A stretch of DNA of 64,000 nucleotides from Candidatus Enterococcus murrayae. GTDB taxonomy: Bacteria; Bacillota; Bacilli; Lactobacillales; Enterococcaceae. The notes under the pieces were generated by a model. The model was not told the DNA's origin, did not search any database, and saw only the letters and a program-made list of their open reading frames with translations. Position 1 is the first letter of the stretch. Every line of letters begins with the position of its first letter. Below are positions 54,825 through 62,626 of the stretch, piece by piece. The position numbers and the translations under genes are program-made. Where the stretch lies: positions 93,007 to 157,006 of the forward strand of contig NZ_JAFLVR010000021.1 of NCBI RefSeq assembly GCF_017315985.1, written 5' to 3'.

Positions 54825-54876
54825 TGTACCGACCCCAAAAGTTAGACCAAAAATCTAACTTCTGGAGTTCGGTACA
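54825..54876. repeat. 52-bp hairpin that looks like abutted ends of an IS3/IS150-type element
   Basis: TGTACCGACCCC(A)AAAGTTAGA and its reverse partner TCTAACTTCTGGAGTTCGGTACA form an imperfect palindrome with a 6-7 nt loop, starting TG and ending CA. The CCCAAAAGTTAGAC sequence is typical of IS150-group ends. It could be a miniature remnant or simply the terminator of the cat gene; no target duplication is clear. Confidence 0.45.
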
Positions 54877-54898
54877 AATAGCTATTACTTGTTGTCAT

Positions 54899-55549
54899 TT
54901 ATTGAAAATACTTCCAAGGAGCTGCAGACATCTCCCCAAATTGATTAAGGAAATTAGCCGCATGGAACCCATCACAGACGGCGTGATGAACCTGCAAGGA
55001 TACAGGAAGAAAGACGCGCTCGTTGCGAAAAATAAATTTTCCTCCGGTAACGATTGGCAAAAGATACGGCGTGCCATTCGTGACATTCAAATTGAAGCCT
55101 GTAAAAGAAACCCAAGGGATCATCGAGATACTCAGGACATTTTCAGGCACAGAGGGCTGCGGAAATAGTTTCCCCGTAGCGCTAAATGCAGCTACGTCCG
55201 TTAAATAGTTTTGCTTAAAGGTATTAAAATCAGCAGAAAAGTCGGTGGATAAGGTTGAAAATTGATGAGTCTCTTCGGCAAAAATCGTATAGAGGGGGAC
55301 TAGTTTGTCCCAGTACCCTAGCCGTCCCTTCTCATCGAAGCTCATCCGGTAGTGACTATCCTGATTGGCAATCGTTGTCAAAAGATAAATAAAGCCTGGA
55401 TAAAATGAGTGATCCTGTTCCTTCAAATAGTGGTACAGATTCGTAATATCCATCTCGTTTGTCATGCTAAAGGATGTTTTTTGAGCCAAAAAATGGTTGA
55501 AGACCTCAGTTCTTTCCCATTCTGATAAATTGATTACAATAAATTTCAT
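54899..55549 (-). CDS. Type A chloramphenicol acetyltransferase (CatA family)
   Basis: A 216-residue enzyme of normal CatA length. The active-site block LQVHHAVCDGFHAANFLNQF is intact: catalytic H189 and structural D193. FSMTNEMDITNLYHYLKEQ and YPGFIYLLTTIAN match the family, and the SxTGF segment (SFTGFNLN) is present. It acetylates chloramphenicol with acetyl-CoA. AGGAGG lies before the start, within the attenuator hairpin at 55556-55593. It differs from mobile cat genes and may be chromosomal. Confidence 0.9.
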   Translation of the reverse strand: MKFIVINLSEWERTEVFNHFLAQKTSFSMTNEMDITNLYHYLKEQDHSFYPGFIYLLTTIANQDSHYRMSFDEKGRLGYWDKLVPLYTIFAEETHQFSTLSTDFSADFNTFKQNYLTDVAAFSATGKLFPQPSVPENVLSISMIPWVSFTGFNLNVTNGTPYLLPIVTGGKFIFRNERVFLPVSLQVHHAVCDGFHAANFLNQFGEMSAAPWKYFQ

Positions 55550-55555
55550 TTCAGC

Positions 55556-55593
55556 TTCCTCCTAATAATCTATTCATGCCTTACTAGGAGGAA
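55556..55593 (-). promoter_or_regulatory. cat translational attenuator hairpin
   Basis: On the minus strand TTCCTCCTAGTAA pairs with TTATTAGGAGGAA over 13 bp (one G-U pair); the second arm contains the cat ribosome binding site AGGAGG. The first arm overlaps the end of the leader peptide gene. A ribosome stalled in the leader would open the hairpin and allow cat translation. Confidence 0.9.
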
Positions 55594-55613
55594 AAATCAT
55601 CTGTCTTTTTCAA
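55584..55613 (-). CDS. cat leader peptide (MKKTDDFSS)
   Basis: A 9-residue ORF, TTG start, stop TAG, with AAAGGA 9 bp upstream. The sequence MKKTDDFSS is nearly the known leader of the staphylococcal cat genes, MKKSEDYSS. Chloramphenicol makes the ribosome stall in this leader and frees the cat ribosome binding site. The stop region forms the first arm of the hairpin. Confidence 0.85.
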   Translation of the reverse strand: MKKTDDFSS

Positions 55614-55642
55614 GGGGCTCAATCCTTTCTTTTCTTCCTATT

Positions 55643-55651
55643 ATTTTACCA
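55643..55651 (-). promoter_or_regulatory. Extended -10 promoter of cat
   Basis: TGGTAAAAT on the minus strand is an extended -10 box, about 30 bp before the leader peptide start; no good -35 box. Confidence 0.5.
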
Positions 55652-55691
55652 GATGATGGATAAGAAAAATGTTCGAATAATTAACGGATAA

Positions 55692-55730
55692 CGAAAAAAA
55701 AGAGATGCCCAATGAATCGGTCATCTCGCT
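55692..55730 (-). terminator. Terminator of WxL locus B
   Basis: On the minus strand GAGATGACC and GGGCATCTC are followed by TTTTTTTT; overlaps the end of the regulator gene. Confidence 0.8.
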
Positions 55731-56458
55731 TGAACGGAAAAGCTGTTGCTTAGATTGCTTTTGGCTAATAGGTAGCCTCTGCCCCAGATCGTCTTGAGCA
55801 GCTCTGGATCATAGCCGGCAATTTCCAGCTTCATTTTGATGCGTTTGATCAGGACAGATGCCTGAGACAGGTGAGAATTATTCGGCGCCTCATTCCACAA
55901 GTGGGTACACAGAGCCTCGCGTGAGACGACCTCGCCTTGTGCTTGGATCAAGCAGTCCAGTACGGTCAGTTCACGATTGGAGAGATTGTTTTTCAGGTTG
56001 TCTATATCGCCTGATTTTGCTTGCCCTGAATAAAGAACAACGATATTGGGTTCTTCTCTTGGGAGTGTCACTAGCTTTTCAGACAGCTGTTCCCGCAGTA
56101 CATCAATCGATTGATCGGCGGTAATCCAGTCATTCAGGCCTAGAGCTCTGATCTGCTCCTCTTCTTTTGCGGAAGGATGCGCACCTAGTTTGCGTAAAAG
56201 AATGCGTTCCTCTGATCGCAGGTTCGGTAGGATCGCTTGGATCTCGTTATCTGAGATCGTCTCGCTGATGATGACCACCTGATAATTGGCTAAAAATTGG
56301 TCCAGCCATTCCTTCTGCTCTTTCTGGTCATACTCGCTGATTCGTAAACGGTCAAATAATTCTACTGAGCAAAACACCTCGTAGTTCAGATGCTGAAGAC
56401 GTTGCTGCAGTTCTTGCTCGATGACCAGATTCTTGGTCAAAATCAAAATTGGTCGCAT
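55721..56458 (-). CDS. Orphan winged-helix regulator with a degenerate receiver domain (WxL locus B)
   Basis: A 245-residue paralogue of the regulator at 35623. The receiver-like half (RPILILTKN, VVIISETISDNE, ILLRKLG) lacks the acidic pair and the phospho-Asp. The winged helix (about 150-235; NRELTVLDCLIQ, SREALCTHLWNE, SVLIKRIKMKL, IWGRGYLL) is intact. AAGGAGAGGG precedes the start. The two regulators are probably specific to their own loci but may cross-act. There is no kinase in either locus. Confidence 0.83.
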   Translation of the reverse strand: MRPILILTKNLVIEQELQQRLQHLNYEVFCSVELFDRLRISEYDQKEQKEWLDQFLANYQVVIISETISDNEIQAILPNLRSEERILLRKLGAHPSAKEEEQIRALGLNDWITADQSIDVLREQLSEKLVTLPREEPNIVVLYSGQAKSGDIDNLKNNLSNRELTVLDCLIQAQGEVVSREALCTHLWNEAPNNSHLSQASVLIKRIKMKLEIAGYDPELLKTIWGRGYLLAKSNLSNSFSVQAR

Positions 56459-56480
56459 GCCTTGACCCTCTCCTTCTTTA

Positions 56481-56507
56481 AGGGAGCGAGCACTTGACTC
56501 ACTCCCT
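56481..56507. repeat. Inverted repeat between the small membrane gene and the regulator (locus B)
   Basis: AGGGAGCGAG and CTCACTCCCT with one mismatch and a 7-nt loop; same place as the hairpin at 36371-36401 in locus A. Confidence 0.5.
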
Positions 56508-56513
56508 CAGGTT

Positions 56514-56744
56514 TTAATTTCCTAAAAAGTAATTCAACTGTGTTTGCCAATCGAGGTATAAGAAGATCGCGGCGGCAATCGCCAATAGCATGACGAACAA
56601 TAAGCCGCAGTCGACGAGTAATACCATCGATTTCTTCCCATGCTCTATTCGTAATCGGCTGTCCTTGATAAAGAAAAGCAAGAAGCTGATCAAACCGATC
56701 AACGCAATCGCTCCAAAGACACCCAGCCACATTGGAATCGTCAT
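56514..56744 (-). CDS. Small two-segment membrane protein of WxL locus B
   Basis: A 76-residue protein with two membrane helices (about 5-27 and 43-64) and a basic loop (KDSRLRIEHGKKS). AAGAGATG lies upstream (weak). It matches the 69-residue protein at 36417 in place and topology (loop ERHGLKKL). Function unknown. Confidence 0.75.
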   Translation of the reverse strand: MTIPMWLGVFGAIALIGLISFLLFFIKDSRLRIEHGKKSMVLLVDCGLLFVMLLAIAAAIFLYLDWQTQLNYFLGN

Positions 56745-56763
56745 CTCTTTCTTTCCCCCTTCA

Positions 56764-59700
56764 CTAGAGTGTGTCGTCGAGACTCCATACTAGATTTCCT
56801 TTGTAATGTCCCACTTGATTTTCGGGAACACGGAGCTCGACACTATTCCAATCGATCTCGGTTCGGAACAACCCCTGTGCATCTGTTGAATTCGCCATTT
56901 CCCACATATCTTGTGCAGGATCACCAGAATTAAAGCTGACTGTTCTTGGTGTGCCTCCGTTACTGTTGTTTCCCCACGTTGCCCCATCATCTGAAGAATC
57001 CTGTAAATTGATCTTCATTGATAAGATTGCCCATGGCATTACAATACTTGGATCATCTCTTCTCTTCAGTTGTTCTAATGACGCGGTCAATTTCCACCTT
57101 TTTGTCGTGTCGGTGTTATCGATAATCAAATGGTTTTTCTGACTCGCCGCTGAAAGATTCGCGGTTTGCGCGTAATTTTTGATTTCCAACAAGCCAAAAT
57201 CAAGTTGTGGTGCATCGATGATTTCCAGTGCTGGTGGCGCACCTAACGTCGTGAACTCTTCAGAAGCGGACCATTCAGACCAGCCACCTTTATTTTCAAC
57301 TTGATAACGTACATGATATTTTGTACTCGCCTTTAACTTATTAATTTTGAAGATACCTTTTGTACTCGATTCATCAATTGATTGATTGTCCAAACTAGGA
57401 GTTGAAATACTAGTAACATCCGTCCAATTCGGAGCTCCATCTTGCTTTATTTGAACCTTCACTTTATCTGGATGTGCTGGAGTTGTTCCTGCTGGTCCAA
57501 TACCATATACACCTGAAATAGTTACAGAGGCATTGTATTTGCTGGTACTAGGATGAATCGTATCGATTACTGGATTAGTAACCGTATTTAAAGTGGCCGC
57601 CTGTGAATCGGCTCGCTGAAGAACGCCATTAGTATCCATTAATTGGAGTTGCAGGATATGCATAGTGCCTGGTTGTAATCCTGTTATCGTTTCTCCCTTA
57701 TAGGTTCCGCCTAAAGTTTGATCATGTTTTAGCGATGTGGTCACAGTCTGCCAGCCTCCAAGTCCATTATAATAATGCAAACGACCTGAATTAGCCTCGG
57801 TGAGCTTATTAGTTATATTTCCTATATACGTACCATCCCTCACAACTAATTGATTAGTCGTGGTCGCGGTCTTATCTACAACAGGAGGACTAATGATAAG
57901 CTTCACTGCATTTGTAGCAACCTCACTCTGATTCTGAGCCCACGGAGACCAAGCATCACTTTTATTTTTCACCCTATATCGTGTTAAATAATTTACGTTT
58001 GCACTGAGGTTTGAAAAAGTATAGGAAACACTCTTACTACTTGTATTAATTTTTTTTGAACTAGGAACAAGACCTGTCCATGTTGCTCCATTATTTGTAC
58101 TTATTTGAGCTTCTAACTCAGTCGGATGTGCTGGTTTAGTTCCTACGGTATAATTTCCAACCATAGTTAAACTAGCATCTCCATAATGAGTAGGTTGATT
58201 TTTAGAATGTACAGTAGGTTTATTCACGGCATTTGGTGTGTAAAAATAACCATACCCTGATTGTACGTAATAATCTTCAAGCCAATTTCGTAATTCTACT
58301 CTGCCTCTATACTCAGAGCCGGGTGTCAAACCTCCGATAGTTTTTGCATAGTATTTATCATTCGGATCTTTTGAATGCTCAATTTTTGGGACTGTTAAAT
58401 CCAAGCTTACTCCGTTGCTCGTAGCCTTTAAAACCCCATCCGTAGTATCGTCTGTTGTTTCACCAACGAATGTTCCTTGTTGCATCACAACTTTATCCGT
58501 TACTTCATCAATTGCTTTAAAAGTCGGAGTAGAAACATAGGAGAGATCAATAAAATTCGGTGCAGGTAATGCATAATCAATCCGCGCATTTGCACTCCAA
58601 GCATAGATCAGGTCGTAGCTAAAAGTTTTTTTTGTATTAACTGGTATATCAGATAACACTATAGTTGTGACGTTATCTGACCAAGCGTTACAAGTTGGAT
58701 AGCCATTATCGGATGTTACATCAACTCTGACAGTTCGTAAATTTTCAAATTTCTTTAGCTTCCCATCAGCATCCGTTCCTGATTGTTTTACCATGTCAGA
58801 TTGCTTTACAATTCCTAAAATAGTTCTGCCATATGTGGTCCATTTTGATTCTCCAAATTGAAAGTCCAACCCATATTTTCGAGCCGCAATATTTGTATCA
58901 ATTCCGACAGTCGCGTCTTCTAAGCTCAGATTCGTACCATTAACACCATAACTAAGATAGTTCCAGAAAAAATTAAGTGTTAATTCGATTTTGGTCTTAC
59001 TTGTATATCTCGCTTTCGCTATTGGTTGAGATTCGATTTGTGTATGACTACCAGAAAAATATGGCTTATAGTTTGATCCTACTGGTTTGAAAGTAGCGGA
59101 AGCAAGCGGCATTATCCCCATCCCACGTTGAAACGCATTCATAAAATTATTTTGTATTTCCGGAATTTGCTGATTGTTTATCAGTGTTTTTGGTTTTTCT
59201 GTCGTTTCCGAGGGAGTCCCAATCAGCGGCTTCTCATCCTCTTTTGGTACTATCTCCTCAGAATCAGCGCTTTTCTTGGCTTCCTCTGCGGACGATTCTG
59301 TTGTTTCTATTGATTTCCCTGTCTCTGGTATCGAAGTATATGATTCAACTGTTGGTATGGATTCCCTTACTTCTTCAACAACAGTTACCGACCCCAACTC
59401 CAAAGAACCTTTCTGGTGGTGTTCGTCTTCCAATCGCTTAACTACGTAATCCGCAACCAATCGATAGTGATACTCACCAAAATTTTCAAGCATTTCATTG
59501 AACACAAAAGAATAGGGGGCATTTAAAAGTTGAATTCCTTCTGAATCAATCGAAAATATATAATGATTCTTCCATTCTCCATTTTGATCTTTTCGTTGTA
59601 GGATTAATGATTGAAGTGCAGTCTCACTGGATTCATTTCCTTGAATCTCTGAACCAGCTGAAACGGTTCCATGAAAATGAACTTCCTTATCTAATTGTTT

Positions 59701-60021
59701 TTCCTCAAAAACCACCGTAGGAACAGCCGAATCAGCCTTTGCCTCTTCCAACAACTGATGATCCTCATAAGTCAACTCGCGCTTAGGTTCTTCAATTTTT
59801 GATGCCGTTACTTCTGGAACATCTTCCTTTGAAGAAGCAATCGTCGGTATCTCAGGCCCAACAGAAGAGGTTGCTTTTTTCGACTGTGTTGTACTTGGTA
59901 CTGTGCTGACTTCCGTACTTGACTCTGTATTGGCGAATGCCACACTGCTCAGAATAAAAGTACTCGCCAATAAGTACCCCACTAATACCGTACGAACTGC
60001 TTTCTGTTTATTCACCCTCAT
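56764..60021 (-). CDS. Large WxL-domain cell-surface protein with fibronectin-III-like repeats (locus B)
   Basis: A 1085-residue secreted protein. A signal peptide (about 1-30) and a long Ser/Thr/Glu linker lead to a distinct N-terminal ectodomain (about 300-540). At least three Fn3-like repeats follow (motifs GLTPGSEYRGRVELRNW, NLSANVNYLTRYRVKN, KLKASTKYHVRYQVENKGGWSEW) and a WxL domain with RWKLTASL and LVWSLDDTL ends the protein. GGAGG precedes the start. It overlaps the LPXTG gene by 14 bp. Probably an adhesin held to peptidoglycan. Confidence 0.9.
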   Translation of the reverse strand: MRVNKQKAVRTVLVGYLLASTFILSSVAFANTESSTEVSTVPSTTQSKKATSSVGPEIPTIASSKEDVPEVTASKIEEPKRELTYEDHQLLEEAKADSAVPTVVFEEKQLDKEVHFHGTVSAGSEIQGNESSETALQSLILQRKDQNGEWKNHYIFSIDSEGIQLLNAPYSFVFNEMLENFGEYHYRLVADYVVKRLEDEHHQKGSLELGSVTVVEEVRESIPTVESYTSIPETGKSIETTESSAEEAKKSADSEEIVPKEDEKPLIGTPSETTEKPKTLINNQQIPEIQNNFMNAFQRGMGIMPLASATFKPVGSNYKPYFSGSHTQIESQPIAKARYTSKTKIELTLNFFWNYLSYGVNGTNLSLEDATVGIDTNIAARKYGLDFQFGESKWTTYGRTILGIVKQSDMVKQSGTDADGKLKKFENLRTVRVDVTSDNGYPTCNAWSDNVTTIVLSDIPVNTKKTFSYDLIYAWSANARIDYALPAPNFIDLSYVSTPTFKAIDEVTDKVVMQQGTFVGETTDDTTDGVLKATSNGVSLDLTVPKIEHSKDPNDKYYAKTIGGLTPGSEYRGRVELRNWLEDYYVQSGYGYFYTPNAVNKPTVHSKNQPTHYGDASLTMVGNYTVGTKPAHPTELEAQISTNNGATWTGLVPSSKKINTSSKSVSYTFSNLSANVNYLTRYRVKNKSDAWSPWAQNQSEVATNAVKLIISPPVVDKTATTTNQLVVRDGTYIGNITNKLTEANSGRLHYYNGLGGWQTVTTSLKHDQTLGGTYKGETITGLQPGTMHILQLQLMDTNGVLQRADSQAATLNTVTNPVIDTIHPSTSKYNASVTISGVYGIGPAGTTPAHPDKVKVQIKQDGAPNWTDVTSISTPSLDNQSIDESSTKGIFKINKLKASTKYHVRYQVENKGGWSEWSASEEFTTLGAPPALEIIDAPQLDFGLLEIKNYAQTANLSAASQKNHLIIDNTDTTKRWKLTASLEQLKRRDDPSIVMPWAILSMKINLQDSSDDGATWGNNSNGGTPRTVSFNSGDPAQDMWEMANSTDAQGLFRTEIDWNSVELRVPENQVGHYKGNLVWSLDDTL

Positions 60022-60358
60022 TCAGACTCCTCCCTTCTTCTGATTCTTCATCTTCTTTGAATCGAAAGAATAGGAATAACCAAAACCAGCTGATCAAACA
60101 AAACAAGCCGATGTATTGAAACCAATGATTCTGGTAGGTGCCTGTTTGCGGTAAGCTCTTTCCTCTTGCTTGGTAATAATTTCTGCCTGTTGTCATGGGT
60201 AGAACGTTCTCGATTGGTGCTTCGGGTGTTTCTTTGGGAACTTTCTGACTTTCTCTAAATCCGATTCCGACTGTCCCTGATTGCCCCTCAGCTCTTGCGA
60301 TGATCGGATTTAATAGGCAGAATACTACCATTAACAACAACCCTTTTTTTCGTATCAC
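60008..60358 (-). CDS. Small LPXTG-anchored surface protein (locus B)
   Basis: A 116-residue protein if it begins with GTG at 60358: signal peptide VIRKKGLLLMVVFCLLNPIIARA, then SGTVGIGFRES, a short spacer, sorting signal LPQTG, membrane helix and a charged tail. GTG was chosen because the signal peptide then has the normal length and GGAAGTGAGGGG lies upstream; the in-frame ATG at 60388 is inside the preceding gene. It shares the VGIGF motif with the locus A LPXTG protein. Confidence 0.72.
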   Translation of the reverse strand: MIRKKGLLLMVVFCLLNPIIARAEGQSGTVGIGFRESQKVPKETPEAPIENVLPMTTGRNYYQARGKSLPQTGTYQNHWFQYIGLFCLISWFWLFLFFRFKEDEESEEGRSLNEGE

Positions 60359-60363
60359 ACCCC

Positions 60364-61407
60364 TCACTTCCTTTCCTGCCATTGTCGTTGACGATACACA
60401 AGCGAAACAATCAAGCCAACAAGAGCTAGAATCAGCAGCCCAGCTACCCATGGCACCCATGATGGAACAACCACTTTGTAAACAGTCTCATCATTAACCT
60501 TATCTGCTTGTTCCTTGCCGATCGTGAATTCCTCTTCCCATTTCCAGATCCGTCCGTCTCCCTCTGCCTTCCCTGTGAAAATGTATGTTCCTGGATTAAA
60601 CTTCTCTAAGCCTAGTGGAATCTCAAAGTCAAAATTCGAATTGGGGGCAACCGAAAAATTATCTATCTTATGTTTATCCAAGTTTTTTTGTTCACCCTTT
60701 TTACGAATATCACCTTGAATCTTCATCTCTTGCAAGACTTTCGGTTGATTATTCTGAATTCTCGCCGCAATGACTTTTCTGCCGTTAGAAAGCTGCAGCC
60801 CAACATCTTTCAACTTTATGTCTGCCCCATGATTAAAGGTTTCATCGTCTTCCGTCAGCATCAACGCTACGACTCGCGCATACTTCGGAACCAATCCTGT
60901 TTTTTGCTTTTCGGCCACTTTGTCTCTTTTAACGAAGCGCAGAGAACCTAACTTTACTCCTTCAAATGCTTTTTCCGGCATGGTGATATCAAAGGAAACT
61001 AGCTTTTCCTCTTTATCCTTTACTGTGACTTCCTTCACACCATCTTGCGGTTTGACCAAGCTAGTGATTGGGTTCTTCAAGCTTTTGTCTAGCTTAGGAT
61101 TTTCTTTGGCGTAATCAATCGCACCCACCGAACTGCTCACCGCATCGTGAACTGCGACCGTCACAGTCACTGGATCTTTTTGTAAGCTTTTGACTTTAAC
61201 CTGAATCGTTTGTTTTTGTCCGGGCTGCATCGATAAATAATAGTAGGACTTTGTTTTGTCCAACTGATTCTCGGGAATCACACTTTCTATCGAAAACCCC
61301 ATCTTAGATTCTGTCGAAGTGTCATCCGCATGACTAATAGTTGGAAACAGAAATAGCAGAAATAAAGATAGGCATGGGATGATTATCTGTCGTTTTTCTC
61401 GTCTCAC
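60364..61407 (-). CDS. DUF916/DUF3324 WxL-interacting protein (locus B)
   Basis: A 347-residue protein: signal peptide ending ISHA, DUF916 domain (FSIESVIPENQLDKTKSYYYLSMQPGQKQTIQVKV), DUF3324 domain, a C-terminal membrane helix (VPWVAGLLILALVGLIVSLVY) and tail RQRQWQERK. I chose GTG at 61407 since AGGAGG lies 7 bp upstream; the ORF to 61458 has no ribosome binding site. It is the counterpart of 44028-45092. Confidence 0.9.
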   Translation of the reverse strand: MRREKRQIIIPCLSLFLLFLFPTISHADDTSTESKMGFSIESVIPENQLDKTKSYYYLSMQPGQKQTIQVKVKSLQKDPVTVTVAVHDAVSSSVGAIDYAKENPKLDKSLKNPITSLVKPQDGVKEVTVKDKEEKLVSFDITMPEKAFEGVKLGSLRFVKRDKVAEKQKTGLVPKYARVVALMLTEDDETFNHGADIKLKDVGLQLSNGRKVIAARIQNNQPKVLQEMKIQGDIRKKGEQKNLDKHKIDNFSVAPNSNFDFEIPLGLEKFNPGTYIFTGKAEGDGRIWKWEEEFTIGKEQADKVNDETVYKVVVPSWVPWVAGLLILALVGLIVSLVYRQRQWQERK

Positions 61408-61513
61408 CGTGTGTCCTCCTGAAAACTTGTCATGTCTATTCATCACGTCCCATTTCAATAAGAAATGGAAAAGGGAGAGGAAGTATGCCCTCCTCCCCCA
61501 ATGAAGTAATGAT

Positions 61514-62185
61514 TTAGATCGTATCGTCTAATGACCAAGTCAGGGTTCCTTTATATTGCACCCCTTCTTTAGCGGCACTGGCCGGTACTTCCAAGTTGAT
61601 TCCTGTCATTTCCATAGCGGATTTTCCTTGGAACGCATCTGCTGTACCAGTCGTACCATCTTCCATCATCTGCGTTGCTGGTGCACCAGCTGCAATTGAT
61701 TTTGCAGCAACCCCGATATCTGCGGTGCGCGCACCAGGTGCAACCACTGATCCAGGCGCTTCCGGTGCGTCCGTTCCTTGGAATCCTTGAAGAGCTGCAT
61801 TAAATTTAAGCGTAGCTCCTGTTAATTGTTCGGTTGCCGTAGCGTTTTCCAAATCACTTAAAGCAGCGGTTAATTTCCATACATTATCCCCTGGTGTTGC
61901 GGTGGTACGCTCATCACTGATTACTACATATCTGTTCTTTCCGCTTTTCTCTGCAAAATTGTGTGTCGCTGTATTTACTTGGTTGTCATTTTTGAAATCC
62001 AAACTAATTGGCGCCCATTGGATTTTTAACGGTCCAGGTTTTGTACCAGGAATATGATCACTAAATCCGATCCCAACCTCAGTATCTACCGTATCCACTT
62101 CTGTCGCTAGTACCGTTCCTCCTGCCACAAACATTCCTAAGACGGTTGCGCTAGCCAACATGCCCGCAAATAATTTTTTCTTCAT
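61514..62185 (-). CDS. Small WxL-domain surface protein (locus B)
   Basis: A 223-residue secreted protein: signal peptide ending VLA, a TEVGIGFSDHIPG motif, then the WxL domain with VWKLTAAL and LTWSLDDTI. GGGAGAG precedes the start. It is the first gene of operon B and the counterpart of 45150-45923. Confidence 0.92.
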   Translation of the reverse strand: MKKKLFAGMLASATVLGMFVAGGTVLATEVDTVDTEVGIGFSDHIPGTKPGPLKIQWAPISLDFKNDNQVNTATHNFAEKSGKNRYVVISDERTTATPGDNVWKLTAALSDLENATATEQLTGATLKFNAALQGFQGTDAPEAPGSVVAPGARTADIGVAAKSIAAGAPATQMMEDGTTGTADAFQGKSAMEMTGINLEVPASAAKEGVQYKGTLTWSLDDTI

Positions 62186-62626
62186 CTCTTAATCTCTCCC
62201 TCTTTTTTATTTTTTTGAGATTTATATCAAAAGGCTGACTGCCGTTGATACCGAAAAATATTTAAAAATAGTACAATTACGTGGTAAAATGGCTTAATAG
62301 TCTGTTAATACTAAGATGTTATTCTTTCCTGTTTTATTTAAAAATAAGTAGTATTTAAAAAGAAGCATTCTCAGTACTTATTTTTTTGGTGACGGTTTGA
62401 GCTGACGGCTCGTTTTCAAATATTAAGAAATTTAAAATAACAAAAATATGGGTTTTTACGGTTTTTAATCTTAATATTTTCTTAACAATTTGGGATTAGT
62501 GAATGATTGGGATGCGAAATAAGTCGGATCATGTTGTTAGCGCTTACTTTAAAAGGGCAAAACGATTCTCCCCTATGGACTCGTTTTTTCGTTTTTTTTA
62601 AATTTATTTCTATCATATGACTATTT
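62186..62626 (-). promoter_or_regulatory. Leader and promoter region of WxL operon B
   Basis: No gene. A cre-like site AGTAAGCGCTAACA (minus strand, 62535-62548) matches 13 of 14 positions of TGWNANCGNTNWCA. Two CCGTCA motifs follow (plus strand TGACGG at 62391-62396 and 62404-62409), then a leader of about 205 bp. The same parts are upstream of operon A. Confidence 0.55.

Noticed and set aside
55721..56458. Normal two-component response regulator
   Set aside because: The acidic pair and phospho-Asp are missing and no kinase gene is linked, so it was called an orphan regulator with a degenerate receiver.
56443..56730. 95-codon ORF overlapping the small membrane gene of locus B
   Set aside because: Overlaps the 76-residue two-helix protein in another frame; the latter has a positional and topological counterpart in locus A.
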